DNA of 64,000 bases from Erwinia_E haradaeae_H (GTDB lineage Bacteria; Pseudomonadota; Gammaproteobacteria; Enterobacterales; Enterobacteriaceae): assembly GCF_900698885.1 (NCBI RefSeq), contig NZ_LR217705.1, positions 62,001 through 126,000 on the forward strand. Reading direction: 5' to 3'. Under the pieces are notes generated by a model. The model searched no databases, was not told the origin of the DNA, and saw only the letters and a list, made by a program, of their open reading frames with translations. Both the position numbers and the translations under genes were made by a program. Positions 28,779-37,644 of this stretch are shown here, in pieces; the first letter of the stretch is position 1; each line of letters starts with the position of its first letter.

Positions 28779-30578
28779 ATGACAAATTCACCCAGGAAAG
28801 GTATTGTGCAAACAGTAAAAAAAACTTTAGATCAGCGCGATGATCCAGTTCTTTCGAAGCTTTACCATCATTTTGGCCCTCACGCTTTGAGTTTGCAAGA
28901 TACACGCACCGGTATGACTGTAGCTTGGGTAAAGCGTGAACAAATATTAGAAATTGTGACATTCCTTTATGAGTTTTTTAAACCATATGTGATGTTGTAT
29001 GATTTACATGGCGTAGATGAACGCCAAAGAATATATCGCATTGGTTTACCAAAAGCAGATTTTTCTATTTTTTATCATTTTATCTTTATTAAAGAAAATC
29101 GTGATTTGATGATAAAATTACCGCTATCAGAGCAGAATTTACAGGTTCCAACTATTAGTCATATTTTTAAAAATGCGAATTGGTATGAGCGTGAAACTTG
29201 GGAGATGTTTGGTATCCATGTGACTGGGCATCCTCATCTTACTCGTATCATGATGCCACGAAATTGGCAGGGCCACCCACTTAGAAAGGATTATCCAGCG
29301 CGAGCTACTGAATTCAAACCTTTTGAATTTACCAAACAAACAGAAGATTTAGCCATGGAGTCTTTACTTTTTAGGCCAGAAGAATGGGGCATGAAAAGAT
29401 CAAGTGCTCACGAGGATTTTATGTTTTTAAATCTTGGCCCTAATCATCCCTCTGTTCATGGAGTATTTCGTATTATTCTTCAGTTGGATGGCGAAGAGAT
29501 TATTGATTGCGTGCCAGATATCGGTTACCACCATCGTGGTGCAGAAAAGATGGGGGAGAGACAGTCATGGCACAGCTATATTCCATATACTGATCGCATT
29601 GAATATTTAGGTGGTTGCATTAATGAGTTACCTTATGTTTTAGCCGTAGAAAAACTAGCTGATATTAAAGTACCAGAGCGTGCTGAGGTAATTCGAATAA
29701 TGTTATCTGAGTTGTTTCGCATTAATAGCCATCTATTATATATCTCTACATTTATCCAGGATGTAGGTGCCATGTCACCAGTTTTTCTAGCTTTTACTGA
29801 TCGTCAAAAGATTTATAATATTATAGAGGCTATTACTGGTTTTCGAATGCACCCAGCCTGGTTCCGGATAGGTGGTGTAGCTAATGATCTTCCAAAAGGA
29901 TGGGAACGTTTGCTTTATGAGTTGCTTCATTGGTTACCGAAGCGCCTGAAATTATATGAACAGGCTGCGTTAAAAAACTCTATCTTTATTGCTCGCACTA
30001 AAGGTGTGGCTTCTTATAACATGGAGGAAGCATTATCTTGGGGGGTGACGGGAGCGGGGTTACGTGCAACCGGTTTGGATTTTGATATACGTAAATGGCG
30101 ACCTTGTTCTGGGTATGAGAATTTTGATTTCGATGTACCTATCGGTCATGGTATAAGTTGTGCTTATACGCGAGTTATGATTAAAATGGAAGAAATGCGC
30201 CAAAGTATGCGCATTTTAGAGCAGTGTTTGCATAATATGCCCATGGGTTTATTTAAAGCTAATCATCCGCTTACTACACCACCACCTAAAGAGCGTACTT
30301 TACAACATATTGAAACTTTAATTACTCATTTTTTGCAAGTTTCATGGGGTCCGGTAATGCCAGTTAATGAATCCTTTCAAATGATAGAGGCCACTAAGGG
30401 GGTTAATAGTTACTATCTTATTAGTGATGGGAATACGATGAGCTATCGTACGCGAGTACGTACGCCTAGTTTTCCACACTTGCAGCAGATTCCTTCGGTG
30501 ATTAATGGAAGTTTAATATCAGATTTAATTGTCTATCTTGGTAGTATTGATTTTGTTATGTCAGATGTGGACCGATAA
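28779..30578 (+). CDS. nuoC: NADH-quinone oxidoreductase subunits C and D, fused
   Basis: One 599-aa protein (E. coli NuoCD is about 600) combining the 30-kDa and 49-kDa subunits. Residues about 1-190 are NuoC, with the signature ERETWEMFGIHVTGHP and PLRKDYP. A linker leads to NuoD from about residue 204 (FMFLNLGPNHPSVHG), which holds the quinone-site residues and the region around cluster N2 (GYHHRGAEKMGERQ, ELFRINSHLL, RVRTPSFPHLQ). The fusion is characteristic of Enterobacterales and relatives, a strong taxonomic pointer. It ends 2 bp before nuoE. Confidence 0.98.
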   Translation: MTNSPRKGIVQTVKKTLDQRDDPVLSKLYHHFGPHALSLQDTRTGMTVAWVKREQILEIVTFLYEFFKPYVMLYDLHGVDERQRIYRIGLPKADFSIFYHFIFIKENRDLMIKLPLSEQNLQVPTISHIFKNANWYERETWEMFGIHVTGHPHLTRIMMPRNWQGHPLRKDYPARATEFKPFEFTKQTEDLAMESLLFRPEEWGMKRSSAHEDFMFLNLGPNHPSVHGVFRIILQLDGEEIIDCVPDIGYHHRGAEKMGERQSWHSYIPYTDRIEYLGGCINELPYVLAVEKLADIKVPERAEVIRIMLSELFRINSHLLYISTFIQDVGAMSPVFLAFTDRQKIYNIIEAITGFRMHPAWFRIGGVANDLPKGWERLLYELLHWLPKRLKLYEQAALKNSIFIARTKGVASYNMEEALSWGVTGAGLRATGLDFDIRKWRPCSGYENFDFDVPIGHGISCAYTRVMIKMEEMRQSMRILEQCLHNMPMGLFKANHPLTTPPPKERTLQHIETLITHFLQVSWGPVMPVNESFQMIEATKGVNSYYLISDGNTMSYRTRVRTPSFPHLQQIPSVINGSLISDLIVYLGSIDFVMSDVDR

Positions 30579-30580
30579 AT

Positions 30581-31096
30581 ATGCATGAGAATAAGATTTT
30601 AATAAAGATTAGAAATAAACCCAATGATATCACACTAAGCCCTTTAGAGTGTGCTGCTATATCTAAGGAGAGGATTTTTTATGAGGAGCCTCATGCTGTC
30701 ATCATCGAAGCGTTGCATATTATTCAAAAATATCGCGGATGGGTGTCTGATAGTTTAATTAAAGGTGTTGCTGATCTTTTAGAAATTCCAACTAGTGATG
30801 TAGAAGAGGTAGCTACTTTCTATAGTCAGATTTATCGTATGCCAGTAGGTCGTCATATTATTAGGTATTGCGATAGTGTAGTGTGTTATATCCTGGGTTA
30901 CCAGAGCATTCAAAAAAAACTAGAAGAACACCTGAATATCCAGACAGGACAAACTACAGAAGATCAGCGTTTTACGTTACTGCCAACCTGCTGCCTGGGT
31001 AATTGTGACAAGAGCCCAACATTAATGATTAATGAACATACTTACAGTAATGTAACCTCACAAGATATTATTCAATTACTGGAACAGTATCAATGA
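30581..31096 (+). CDS. nuoE: NADH-quinone oxidoreductase subunit E
   Basis: 24-kDa-type subunit of the NADH dehydrogenase module, carrying the [2Fe-2S] cluster N1a. 171 aa (E. coli 166). The ligands are Cys97 and Cys102 (CDSVVC) and Cys138 and Cys142 (CCLGNC). The N-terminal MHEN matches E. coli. The stop overlaps the nuoF start by ATGA (31093-31096), so translation is coupled. Confidence 0.98.
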   Translation: MHENKILIKIRNKPNDITLSPLECAAISKERIFYEEPHAVIIEALHIIQKYRGWVSDSLIKGVADLLEIPTSDVEEVATFYSQIYRMPVGRHIIRYCDSVVCYILGYQSIQKKLEEHLNIQTGQTTEDQRFTLLPTCCLGNCDKSPTLMINEHTYSNVTSQDIIQLLEQYQ

Positions 31097-32445
31097 GACA
31101 GATTAAGCGTACATCTGATATGCACCCTCTTACTTGGCGAATTCGCAAAGATCAGCAGCCAGTATTTTTAAAAGAATACAAAAATACCAATGGATATGTT
31201 AGTGCAGAGCAAACTCTCAAAAGCATGACATCAGAGCAAGTTGTTATGCTAGTGCAGGAGTCTGGTCTACGCGGGAGAGGTGGAGCTGGTTTTCCAACTG
31301 GTTTAAAGTGGAGTTTAATGCCGAAAGATTTATCAAGAACTACTCGCTATCTATTGTGTAACGCAGATGAAATGGAGCCAGGAACCTATAAAGATCGTTT
31401 GTTAATGGAACAAATGCCGCATCAATTAATAGAGGGCATGTTGATTAGTGCTTATGCATTAAGAGCATATCGGGCGTATATCTTTCTGCGAGGTGAATAT
31501 ATTGAAGCAGCAAGAAATTTACGCCGCGCGATTTTAGAAGCAAAAGAAGCAGGCTTCCTAGGAAAAAATATTTTTGGCACTGATTTTAGTCTAGATCTTT
31601 TAGTGCATACTGGCGCAGGTCGTTATATTTGCGGTGAAGAGACGGCTTTAATGAATTCGCTAGAAGGACGTCGCCCTAATCCAAGATCAAAACCACCCTT
31701 TCCGTCATCAATAGGGTTATGGGGTCAGCCAACTTGTGTTAATAATGTTGAAACTCTTTCAAATATTCCTGCAATTTTTGCTAATGGAACTAAATGGTAT
31801 AAAAATCTTTCCAAAAGTGTAGATACAGGAACTAAAATGATGGGTTTTTCTGGTCAAGTCAAGAGCCCTGGTGTTTGGGAGCTTCCGTTTGGCGTTACTG
31901 CTCGAGAAGTCCTTGACGAGTATGCTGGTGGCATGAAGAGCGGGTTAAAATTCAAGGCTTGGCAACCGGGCGGCGCTAGCACTGAGTTTTTACTTGACAA
32001 GCATCTTGACATACCTATGGATTTTTCGAGTATTAGTAAGGCCGGTAGTCGTTTAGGAACGGCATTATCTATTGCAGTGGATCATAGAATCAATATGGTG
32101 TCTTTAGTTAGTAATATAGAAGCGTTCTTTTCTCGTGAATCATGTGGTTGGTGCACACCTTGTCGTGAAGGATTGCCTTGGAGTTTAAAAATTTTACGAT
32201 CCCTAGAGTGTCACCAAGGGCACGTAGGTGATCTTGAAATTTTATTAAATCTTTGTCGGAATTTGGGCCCCGGAAAAACTTTCTGCGCTCATGCGCCAGG
32301 AGCAGTAGCGCCGCTGAAAAGTGCTATTGCATATTTTCGTGAAGAATTTGAGGCGGGCATTAAATCCTCTAATATTTATGAAGACTCGCGTGTGATTGTT
32401 GGTATTCAGCCAAATTTATCTTATGTGAAAAGTACGACCACCTAA
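31093..32445 (+). CDS. nuoF: NADH-quinone oxidoreductase subunit F
   Basis: 51-kDa subunit that binds NADH and FMN and starts electron transfer. 450 aa (E. coli 445). The glycine-rich GRGGAGFPTGLKW (residues 61-73) binds FMN and nucleotide, with GAGRYICGEETALMNSLEG further on. The [4Fe-4S] cluster N3 uses Cys351, Cys354 and Cys357 (ESCGWCTPCREG) and Cys398 (KTFCAHAPGA). It overlaps nuoE by 4 bp and is followed by nuoG after 49 bp. Intact. Confidence 0.98.
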   Translation: MRQIKRTSDMHPLTWRIRKDQQPVFLKEYKNTNGYVSAEQTLKSMTSEQVVMLVQESGLRGRGGAGFPTGLKWSLMPKDLSRTTRYLLCNADEMEPGTYKDRLLMEQMPHQLIEGMLISAYALRAYRAYIFLRGEYIEAARNLRRAILEAKEAGFLGKNIFGTDFSLDLLVHTGAGRYICGEETALMNSLEGRRPNPRSKPPFPSSIGLWGQPTCVNNVETLSNIPAIFANGTKWYKNLSKSVDTGTKMMGFSGQVKSPGVWELPFGVTAREVLDEYAGGMKSGLKFKAWQPGGASTEFLLDKHLDIPMDFSSISKAGSRLGTALSIAVDHRINMVSLVSNIEAFFSRESCGWCTPCREGLPWSLKILRSLECHQGHVGDLEILLNLCRNLGPGKTFCAHAPGAVAPLKSAIAYFREEFEAGIKSSNIYEDSRVIVGIQPNLSYVKSTTT

Positions 32446-32494
32446 CATAGTATAACGCTCATAATAGAATGAGCTTCATGGAAGCATAGATATT

Positions 32495-35230
32495 ATGCCT
32501 GTAATTATATATATAGACGGTACAGAATATCTGGTTAATGATACAGATAATTTACTGCATGTTTGTTTATCTTTAGGATTAGATATTCCGTATTTTTGTT
32601 GGCATCCGGCATTAGGTAGTGTTGGCGCCTGTCGTCAATGTGCAGTAAAACAATATCAGAACGAAAAAGATGATCATGGACGTCTCGTGATGTCTTGTAT
32701 GACGCCAGTAAGTAATGGTATGCGGATTTCAATCAATGAGAGTGAAGCGAAAGAGTTTAGAAGAAGTGTTTCAGAGTGGCTGATGATTAACCACCCGCAT
32801 GATTGTCCAGTATGCGAGGAGGGTGGGCACTGTCATTTGCAAGATATGACTGTAATGAATGGTCATATCTCACGTCGTTACCGCTTTACTAAGCGAACTC
32901 ATTTGAATCAGTATCTTGGGCCATTTATCTCTCATGAAATGAATCGTTGTATTTCTTGTTACCGCTGCATCAGATTCTATAAAAATTACTCAGATGGAAC
33001 CGATCTTGGTGTGTATGGGGTTAGTGATAATGTGTACTTTGGTCGTATTGAAGATGGTGCATTAGAAAATGAGTTTTCAGGGAATTTAGTGGAAATCTGC
33101 CCAACTGGAGTATTTACTGATAAAACGCATTCTGCGCGTTACAATCGAAAATGGGATATGCAGTTTGCTCCGAGTATTTGTCAGCAGTGTAGTCTTGGTT
33201 GTAATATTAGCCTCGGTGAACGCTACGGGGAGTTACGTCGTGTTGAAAATAGATACAATGGTATGGTAAATCGTTACTTTCTCTGTGATCGAGGTCGGTT
33301 TGGTTATGGTTATTTGAACTTAAAAAATCGCCCACGTAAACCTATGCAGCGTCATGGAATAAATTGGATGACACTGAATACTAATCAAGCAATAGATGTT
33401 TTATCAAACAATCTTCGTCAAGCAAAAAGGATTATTGGTATCGGCTCGTCACGTGCTAGCATAGAAAGTAATTTTTCTTTACTATCCATAGTAGGGGTGG
33501 CTAACTTTTCTACTGGTATGACATTAGTTGAACAAGCGTGTATAAATTTAATTATTAAGATATTGCAAAATAGTGGAATATACACCCCTTCACTTTTTGA
33601 AATTGAAAATTACGACGCAATATTAGTTCTCGGGGAAGATATAACCCAAACAGGGGCGCGAATGGCGCTTGCGGTACGTCAGGCTATTAAGGGAAAAACC
33701 CGCGTAATGGCAGAAAGACAAAAAGTGGCTACTTGGGATAGTGCTGCAATCCTTAATATGAGCCTGAATTCTAAATATCCTTTGTTTGTAACCAATGTAG
33801 ATAAAACTAGATTGGATGATGTTGCCACTTGGAGTTATTATGCCCCAATAGAAGATCAAGCTAGGCTAGGATTTGCTATAGCCCATCAATTAGATAATAG
33901 CGCTCCAAAAGTAAATGGTCTAGATAAAGATTTGATTACTCAGATTGCTATAATTGCACAAGCGTTAGATAGCGCTAAGAAGCCACTTATTATTTCAGGA
34001 TCTAATTCTGGAAATGAGGCAATTATTCAAGCGGCAGCAAATATTGGGAAATCTTTAATAGGGCATGAAAAAGAAGTAGGTATTAGTTTTTTGACCCCAG
34101 AAGTAAATAGTATAGGGGTTGGTTTAATGGGGGGTTTTTCGCTAAATAAGGCATTGGATACATTAGCCAGTAGCGAGGCAGATTCGGTAATTATTTTAGA
34201 AAATGATCTTTATCGTCATATATCAAAGGATGTAATAAATTTTTCCTTAAGAGAGACGAAAAATGTTATTGTTCTTGATCATCAAAATACTCAGACGACT
34301 AAGAAGGCCCATTTGGTTTTATCTAGTGCAAGCTTCGCAGAAAGTCATGGTACTGTTGTTAATCAAGAAGGCCGTGCTCAGAGGTTTTTTCAGGTTTACG
34401 ATCCGGCTTTTTATGACAATACAACTCAGATATTATCTAGTTGGTGTTGGTTAAATATGACCAAACAAGCTATGCATGGTCGAAAAGTAGACTGCAATCT
34501 ACTAGATGATATAATTAACGATTGCGTTAAAGAAATGCCACAGTTGTCTGGTATAAAACAAGCGTCACCAGATTCTAGTTTTCGCGTTCATGGTCAGAAA
34601 TTAGCGCGTTCACCACATCGTTTTAGTGGGCGTACTGCAATGCTGTCTAACATTAGTGTCCATGAACCACAACAGCCACAAGATCGAGACAGTATGTTTT
34701 CTTTTTCTATGGAGGGTATGAATCCATCACCTGATAATCACGTACAGATTCCTTTTTCTTGGCTTCCCGGCTGGAATTCTCCACAAGCGCTCAATAAATT
34801 TGAAAGTATAGTAGCGGATAAGCAGTTATCTAATGATGCTTTAGGTGTACGATTGATTGCGTCAGATAAAGTAAATCTTAGCTGGTTTAAGGATATTCCT
34901 TCGTCTTTCACAAGGCAACATCATTGCTGGCGTATCATACCTTATTTTCATATTTTTGGTAGTGAGGAGATGAGTCAACGCTCACAAATTGTTCGCGAGC
35001 GCATGCCAGCACCATATATGATTATGAATTTTCAGGACTCGATACAACTTAAGATACAAGAGGGTGTTACTCTACTTTTTAGTTGCCAAGGGGAAGATTT
35101 TGTATTGCCAGTGTATTTCTCAAATCACTTACAGTCTGGGCAAATAGGATTACCTCTTGGGTTTCCTGGTTTTGGTCTCTTTTTGCGCGGAGAAGGTGTG
35201 TATAATTTTCAGATAGTGATTCAATCATGA
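32495..35230 (+). CDS. nuoG: NADH-quinone oxidoreductase subunit G
   Basis: 75-kDa subunit carrying several Fe-S clusters. 911 aa (E. coli 908). The ferredoxin-like domain has Cys35, Cys46, Cys49 and Cys68 ([2Fe-2S] N1b). His100, Cys104, Cys107 and Cys113 bind N5. CISCYRC with a distal CPTG binds N4, and CQQCSLGC with a later Cys (FLCDRG) matches the extra cluster N7 found in E. coli-type NuoG. The rest is a molybdopterin-oxidoreductase-like fold with no active cofactor, less conserved towards the C-terminus. Its TGA overlaps the nuoH ATG. Confidence 0.98.
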   Translation: MPVIIYIDGTEYLVNDTDNLLHVCLSLGLDIPYFCWHPALGSVGACRQCAVKQYQNEKDDHGRLVMSCMTPVSNGMRISINESEAKEFRRSVSEWLMINHPHDCPVCEEGGHCHLQDMTVMNGHISRRYRFTKRTHLNQYLGPFISHEMNRCISCYRCIRFYKNYSDGTDLGVYGVSDNVYFGRIEDGALENEFSGNLVEICPTGVFTDKTHSARYNRKWDMQFAPSICQQCSLGCNISLGERYGELRRVENRYNGMVNRYFLCDRGRFGYGYLNLKNRPRKPMQRHGINWMTLNTNQAIDVLSNNLRQAKRIIGIGSSRASIESNFSLLSIVGVANFSTGMTLVEQACINLIIKILQNSGIYTPSLFEIENYDAILVLGEDITQTGARMALAVRQAIKGKTRVMAERQKVATWDSAAILNMSLNSKYPLFVTNVDKTRLDDVATWSYYAPIEDQARLGFAIAHQLDNSAPKVNGLDKDLITQIAIIAQALDSAKKPLIISGSNSGNEAIIQAAANIGKSLIGHEKEVGISFLTPEVNSIGVGLMGGFSLNKALDTLASSEADSVIILENDLYRHISKDVINFSLRETKNVIVLDHQNTQTTKKAHLVLSSASFAESHGTVVNQEGRAQRFFQVYDPAFYDNTTQILSSWCWLNMTKQAMHGRKVDCNLLDDIINDCVKEMPQLSGIKQASPDSSFRVHGQKLARSPHRFSGRTAMLSNISVHEPQQPQDRDSMFSFSMEGMNPSPDNHVQIPFSWLPGWNSPQALNKFESIVADKQLSNDALGVRLIASDKVNLSWFKDIPSSFTRQHHCWRIIPYFHIFGSEEMSQRSQIVRERMPAPYMIMNFQDSIQLKIQEGVTLLFSCQGEDFVLPVYFSNHLQSGQIGLPLGFPGFGLFLRGEGVYNFQIVIQS

Positions 35231-36201
35231 TCTGGCTAACAGACACAAAGCTTGCTATTATTATCGCTATTATAAAATCTTTAGTGATACTCTGCGTTGT
35301 GGTGATCTGTGGCGCTTTAATGAGTTTTGCTGAAAGACGTCTTTTGGGTTTATTTCAGAATCGTTATGGTCCAAATCGTGTAGGCTGGGGTGGCTCATTA
35401 CAACTAGCAGCCGATATGATAAAAATTTTTTTCAAAGAAGATTGGATCCCGCCTTTTTCAGATCAGATAATCTTTATATTAGCGCCAATTATTGCATTTA
35501 CATCTTTGCTAATGGTAATGGCAATAGTCCCTATTACGCCTACCTGGATGGCATCTAATCTTGATATTGGTATATTATTTTTTTTAATTATGGCAGGGTT
35601 AGGGGTTTATTCAGTACTTCTAGCCGGGTGGTCTAGTAATAACAAATATTCCCTTTTAGGTGCTATACGCGCTTCTGCGCAGACCTTAAGTTATGAGGTT
35701 TTTCTTGGGCTATCTTTGATGGGTGTGGTAGCGCAGGCTGGATCTTTTAATATGCTTGTTATTGTTAGTAGTCAAAAACATATTTGGAATATTATTCCTC
35801 AGTTTTTTGGTTTTGTAACCTTCTTAATAGCTAGCCTTGCGGTATGTCATCGGCATCCATTTGATCAGCCGGAATCTGAACAGGAATTAGCTGATGGATA
35901 TCATATTGAATATTCTGGTATAAAATTCGGATTATTTTTTATTGGAGAATATATTGGAATTATTACTATATCTTCATTAATTGTTACATTATTTTTTGGT
36001 GGATGGCATGGTCCGTATTTTTTTCCGATAGTTTGGTTTGTATTAAAAACAGTGTTCTTTATAATTATGTTTATCTTAATTCGTGCTGCGTTGCCACGAC
36101 CTCGGTATGATCAGGTAATGCGGTTCGGTTGGACAGTTTGTTTACCGTTAACACTTGTAAATCTGCTTGTAACTGCTGCAGTTATCTTATATAGGGCATA
36201 G
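35227..36201 (+). CDS. nuoH: NADH-quinone oxidoreductase subunit H
   Basis: Membrane subunit forming much of the quinone-reaction chamber and the first proton path. 324 aa (E. coli 325), about eight membrane helices. Conserved loops include FAERRLLGLFQNRYGPNRVG, ADMIKIFFKEDW, and the charged third loop with HPFDQPESEQELADGYHIEYSG. ATGA overlap with nuoG. Well conserved. Confidence 0.98.
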   Translation: MIWLTDTKLAIIIAIIKSLVILCVVVICGALMSFAERRLLGLFQNRYGPNRVGWGGSLQLAADMIKIFFKEDWIPPFSDQIIFILAPIIAFTSLLMVMAIVPITPTWMASNLDIGILFFLIMAGLGVYSVLLAGWSSNNKYSLLGAIRASAQTLSYEVFLGLSLMGVVAQAGSFNMLVIVSSQKHIWNIIPQFFGFVTFLIASLAVCHRHPFDQPESEQELADGYHIEYSGIKFGLFFIGEYIGIITISSLIVTLFFGGWHGPYFFPIVWFVLKTVFFIIMFILIRAALPRPRYDQVMRFGWTVCLPLTLVNLLVTAAVILYRA

Positions 36202-36218
36202 CCAATAGGATATTGATA

Positions 36219-36761
36219 ATGACATTGAAGAATATTGTCATCGGATTGAGTACAATTCTGCGTAGTATTTGGTTAATTGGTAAAAACGTCTTTGCTAAGC
36301 GAGAAACTTTAATGTATCCTGAAGAACCTTTGGTTCTTTCATCTCGTTACCGTGGACGTATTATTTTAACACGCGATCCAGACGGCCTTGAGCGGTGTGT
36401 AGCTTGTAATCTTTGTGCAGTAGCTTGTCCAGTCGGGTGTATTGCATTACAAAAGTCTGAAATGGAAGACGGGCGCTGGTATCCAGAATTTTTTCGTATC
36501 AATTTTTCGCGATGTATTTTTTGCGGATTATGCGAAGAAGCCTGCCCAACTACTGCAATTCAATTAATTCCAGATATTGAATTAAGTGACTTTAATCGTC
36601 AAGATTTAATATATGAAAAAAAACACTTATTAATTTCTGGTCCAGGAAAGTATCCACAATATAACTTTTATAGGATGTCAGGTATGGAAATTTCAGGTAA
36701 AGGCAAAGGTTTTGCTGAAAAAGAGATGCAGCCTGTTAATGTTAAAAGCTTGTTACCTTAG
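36219..36761 (+). CDS. nuoI: NADH-quinone oxidoreductase subunit I
   Basis: Ferredoxin-like subunit with two [4Fe-4S] clusters (N6a and N6b) leading to N2. The ATG at 36219, with AGGA 8 nt upstream, gives 180 aa, exactly the E. coli length (MTLKN); the in-frame TTG two codons earlier is not needed. Ligands are Cys60, 63, 66 and 70 with the second set Cys99, 102, 105 and 109 (CVACNLCAVACP and CIFCGLCEEACP). The C-terminus VKSLLP is identical to E. coli. Confidence 0.98.
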   Translation: MTLKNIVIGLSTILRSIWLIGKNVFAKRETLMYPEEPLVLSSRYRGRIILTRDPDGLERCVACNLCAVACPVGCIALQKSEMEDGRWYPEFFRINFSRCIFCGLCEEACPTTAIQLIPDIELSDFNRQDLIYEKKHLLISGPGKYPQYNFYRMSGMEISGKGKGFAEKEMQPVNVKSLLP

Positions 36762-36775
36762 TAAGGGATACGGGC

Positions 36776-37342
36776 ATGGAATGTCTATTTTATATTTGCG
36801 GGTTAATAGCCGCGCTCACAACTATGCGTGTTATTTGGCATAAAAAACCTATACATGCATTATTATACTTAATTATGTCATTCGTGGCTGTATCTGGTGT
36901 CTTGTTTTCAGTTGGTGCCTATTTTACTGCGGCGCTTGAAATTATTATCTATGCTGGGGCAATAGTAGTATTGTTCATGTTTTCAGTGATGATGTTAAAT
37001 CTTAGTGAAAGTGTTGTTAAAGAAGAAACAACTTGGCTTCCACCACGAGCATGGATTGGTCCAGGATTCTTATCTTTTTTATTGTTTTTGATTATTTCAT
37101 ATTCTATTTTTTTAAAAAACAGCTCTAGAATTGACTGTATTATGATTGATGGAAAGCAAGTAGGTATGAAGTTATTTGGCCCTTATGCTCTAGCGGTTGA
37201 ATTAATCTCGATGCTTCTTTTATCCGGTCTTATTGTAGGGTGTCATATTGGGCAGGATTCACGAAAAACAGGTGTAATATTACAGAAGAAACGATTATCT
37301 ACTTCACATAAAAATACTTTTAAAAATCAACTGGAGAAGTAG
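36776..37342 (+). CDS. nuoJ: NADH-quinone oxidoreductase subunit J
   Basis: Five-helix membrane subunit that gates proton channels near the quinone site. 188 aa (E. coli 184). The conserved third helix EIIIYAGAIVVLFMFSVMM, containing the pi-bulge region, is intact. A GGGAT ribosome binding site precedes the ATG. The C-terminal tail is somewhat longer and basic. It ends 2 bp before nuoK. Confidence 0.97.
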   Translation: MECLFYICGLIAALTTMRVIWHKKPIHALLYLIMSFVAVSGVLFSVGAYFTAALEIIIYAGAIVVLFMFSVMMLNLSESVVKEETTWLPPRAWIGPGFLSFLLFLIISYSIFLKNSSRIDCIMIDGKQVGMKLFGPYALAVELISMLLLSGLIVGCHIGQDSRKTGVILQKKRLSTSHKNTFKNQLEK

Positions 37343-37344
37343 TT

Positions 37345-37644
37345 TTGATTCCTTTATATCATGGACTGATTCTAGCGACATTTTTATTCTGCCTTGGGTT
37401 AACTGGTGTTATGATTCGTCGTAATTTGCTATTTATGCTAATCAGTCTAGAGATTATGCTCAATGCTGCAGCATTGGCGTTAGTAGTGGCAGGTAGTTAT
37501 TGGAATCAAGCGGATGGGCAGATTATGTTTATTTTTGCTATTAGTTTGTCAGCAGCTGAAACCAGTATTGGCCTTGCTTTGTTACTGCAGCTCTATTATC
37601 GTGCTAAAAACCTTGATATTGATACAGTAAGCGGGATGCATTAA
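37345..37644 (+). CDS. nuoK: NADH-quinone oxidoreductase subunit K
   Basis: Three-helix antiporter-like subunit. 99 aa against 100 in E. coli. It starts with TTG, supported by GGAG 8 nt upstream and by the match of MIPLYHGLI to the E. coli N-terminus. The two membrane glutamates for proton transfer are kept, Glu36 (LISLEIMLNA) and Glu72 (SAAETSIG). The last base of the TAA stop is the first base of the nuoL ATG. Confidence 0.97.
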   Translation: MIPLYHGLILATFLFCLGLTGVMIRRNLLFMLISLEIMLNAAALALVVAGSYWNQADGQIMFIFAISLSAAETSIGLALLLQLYYRAKNLDIDTVSGMH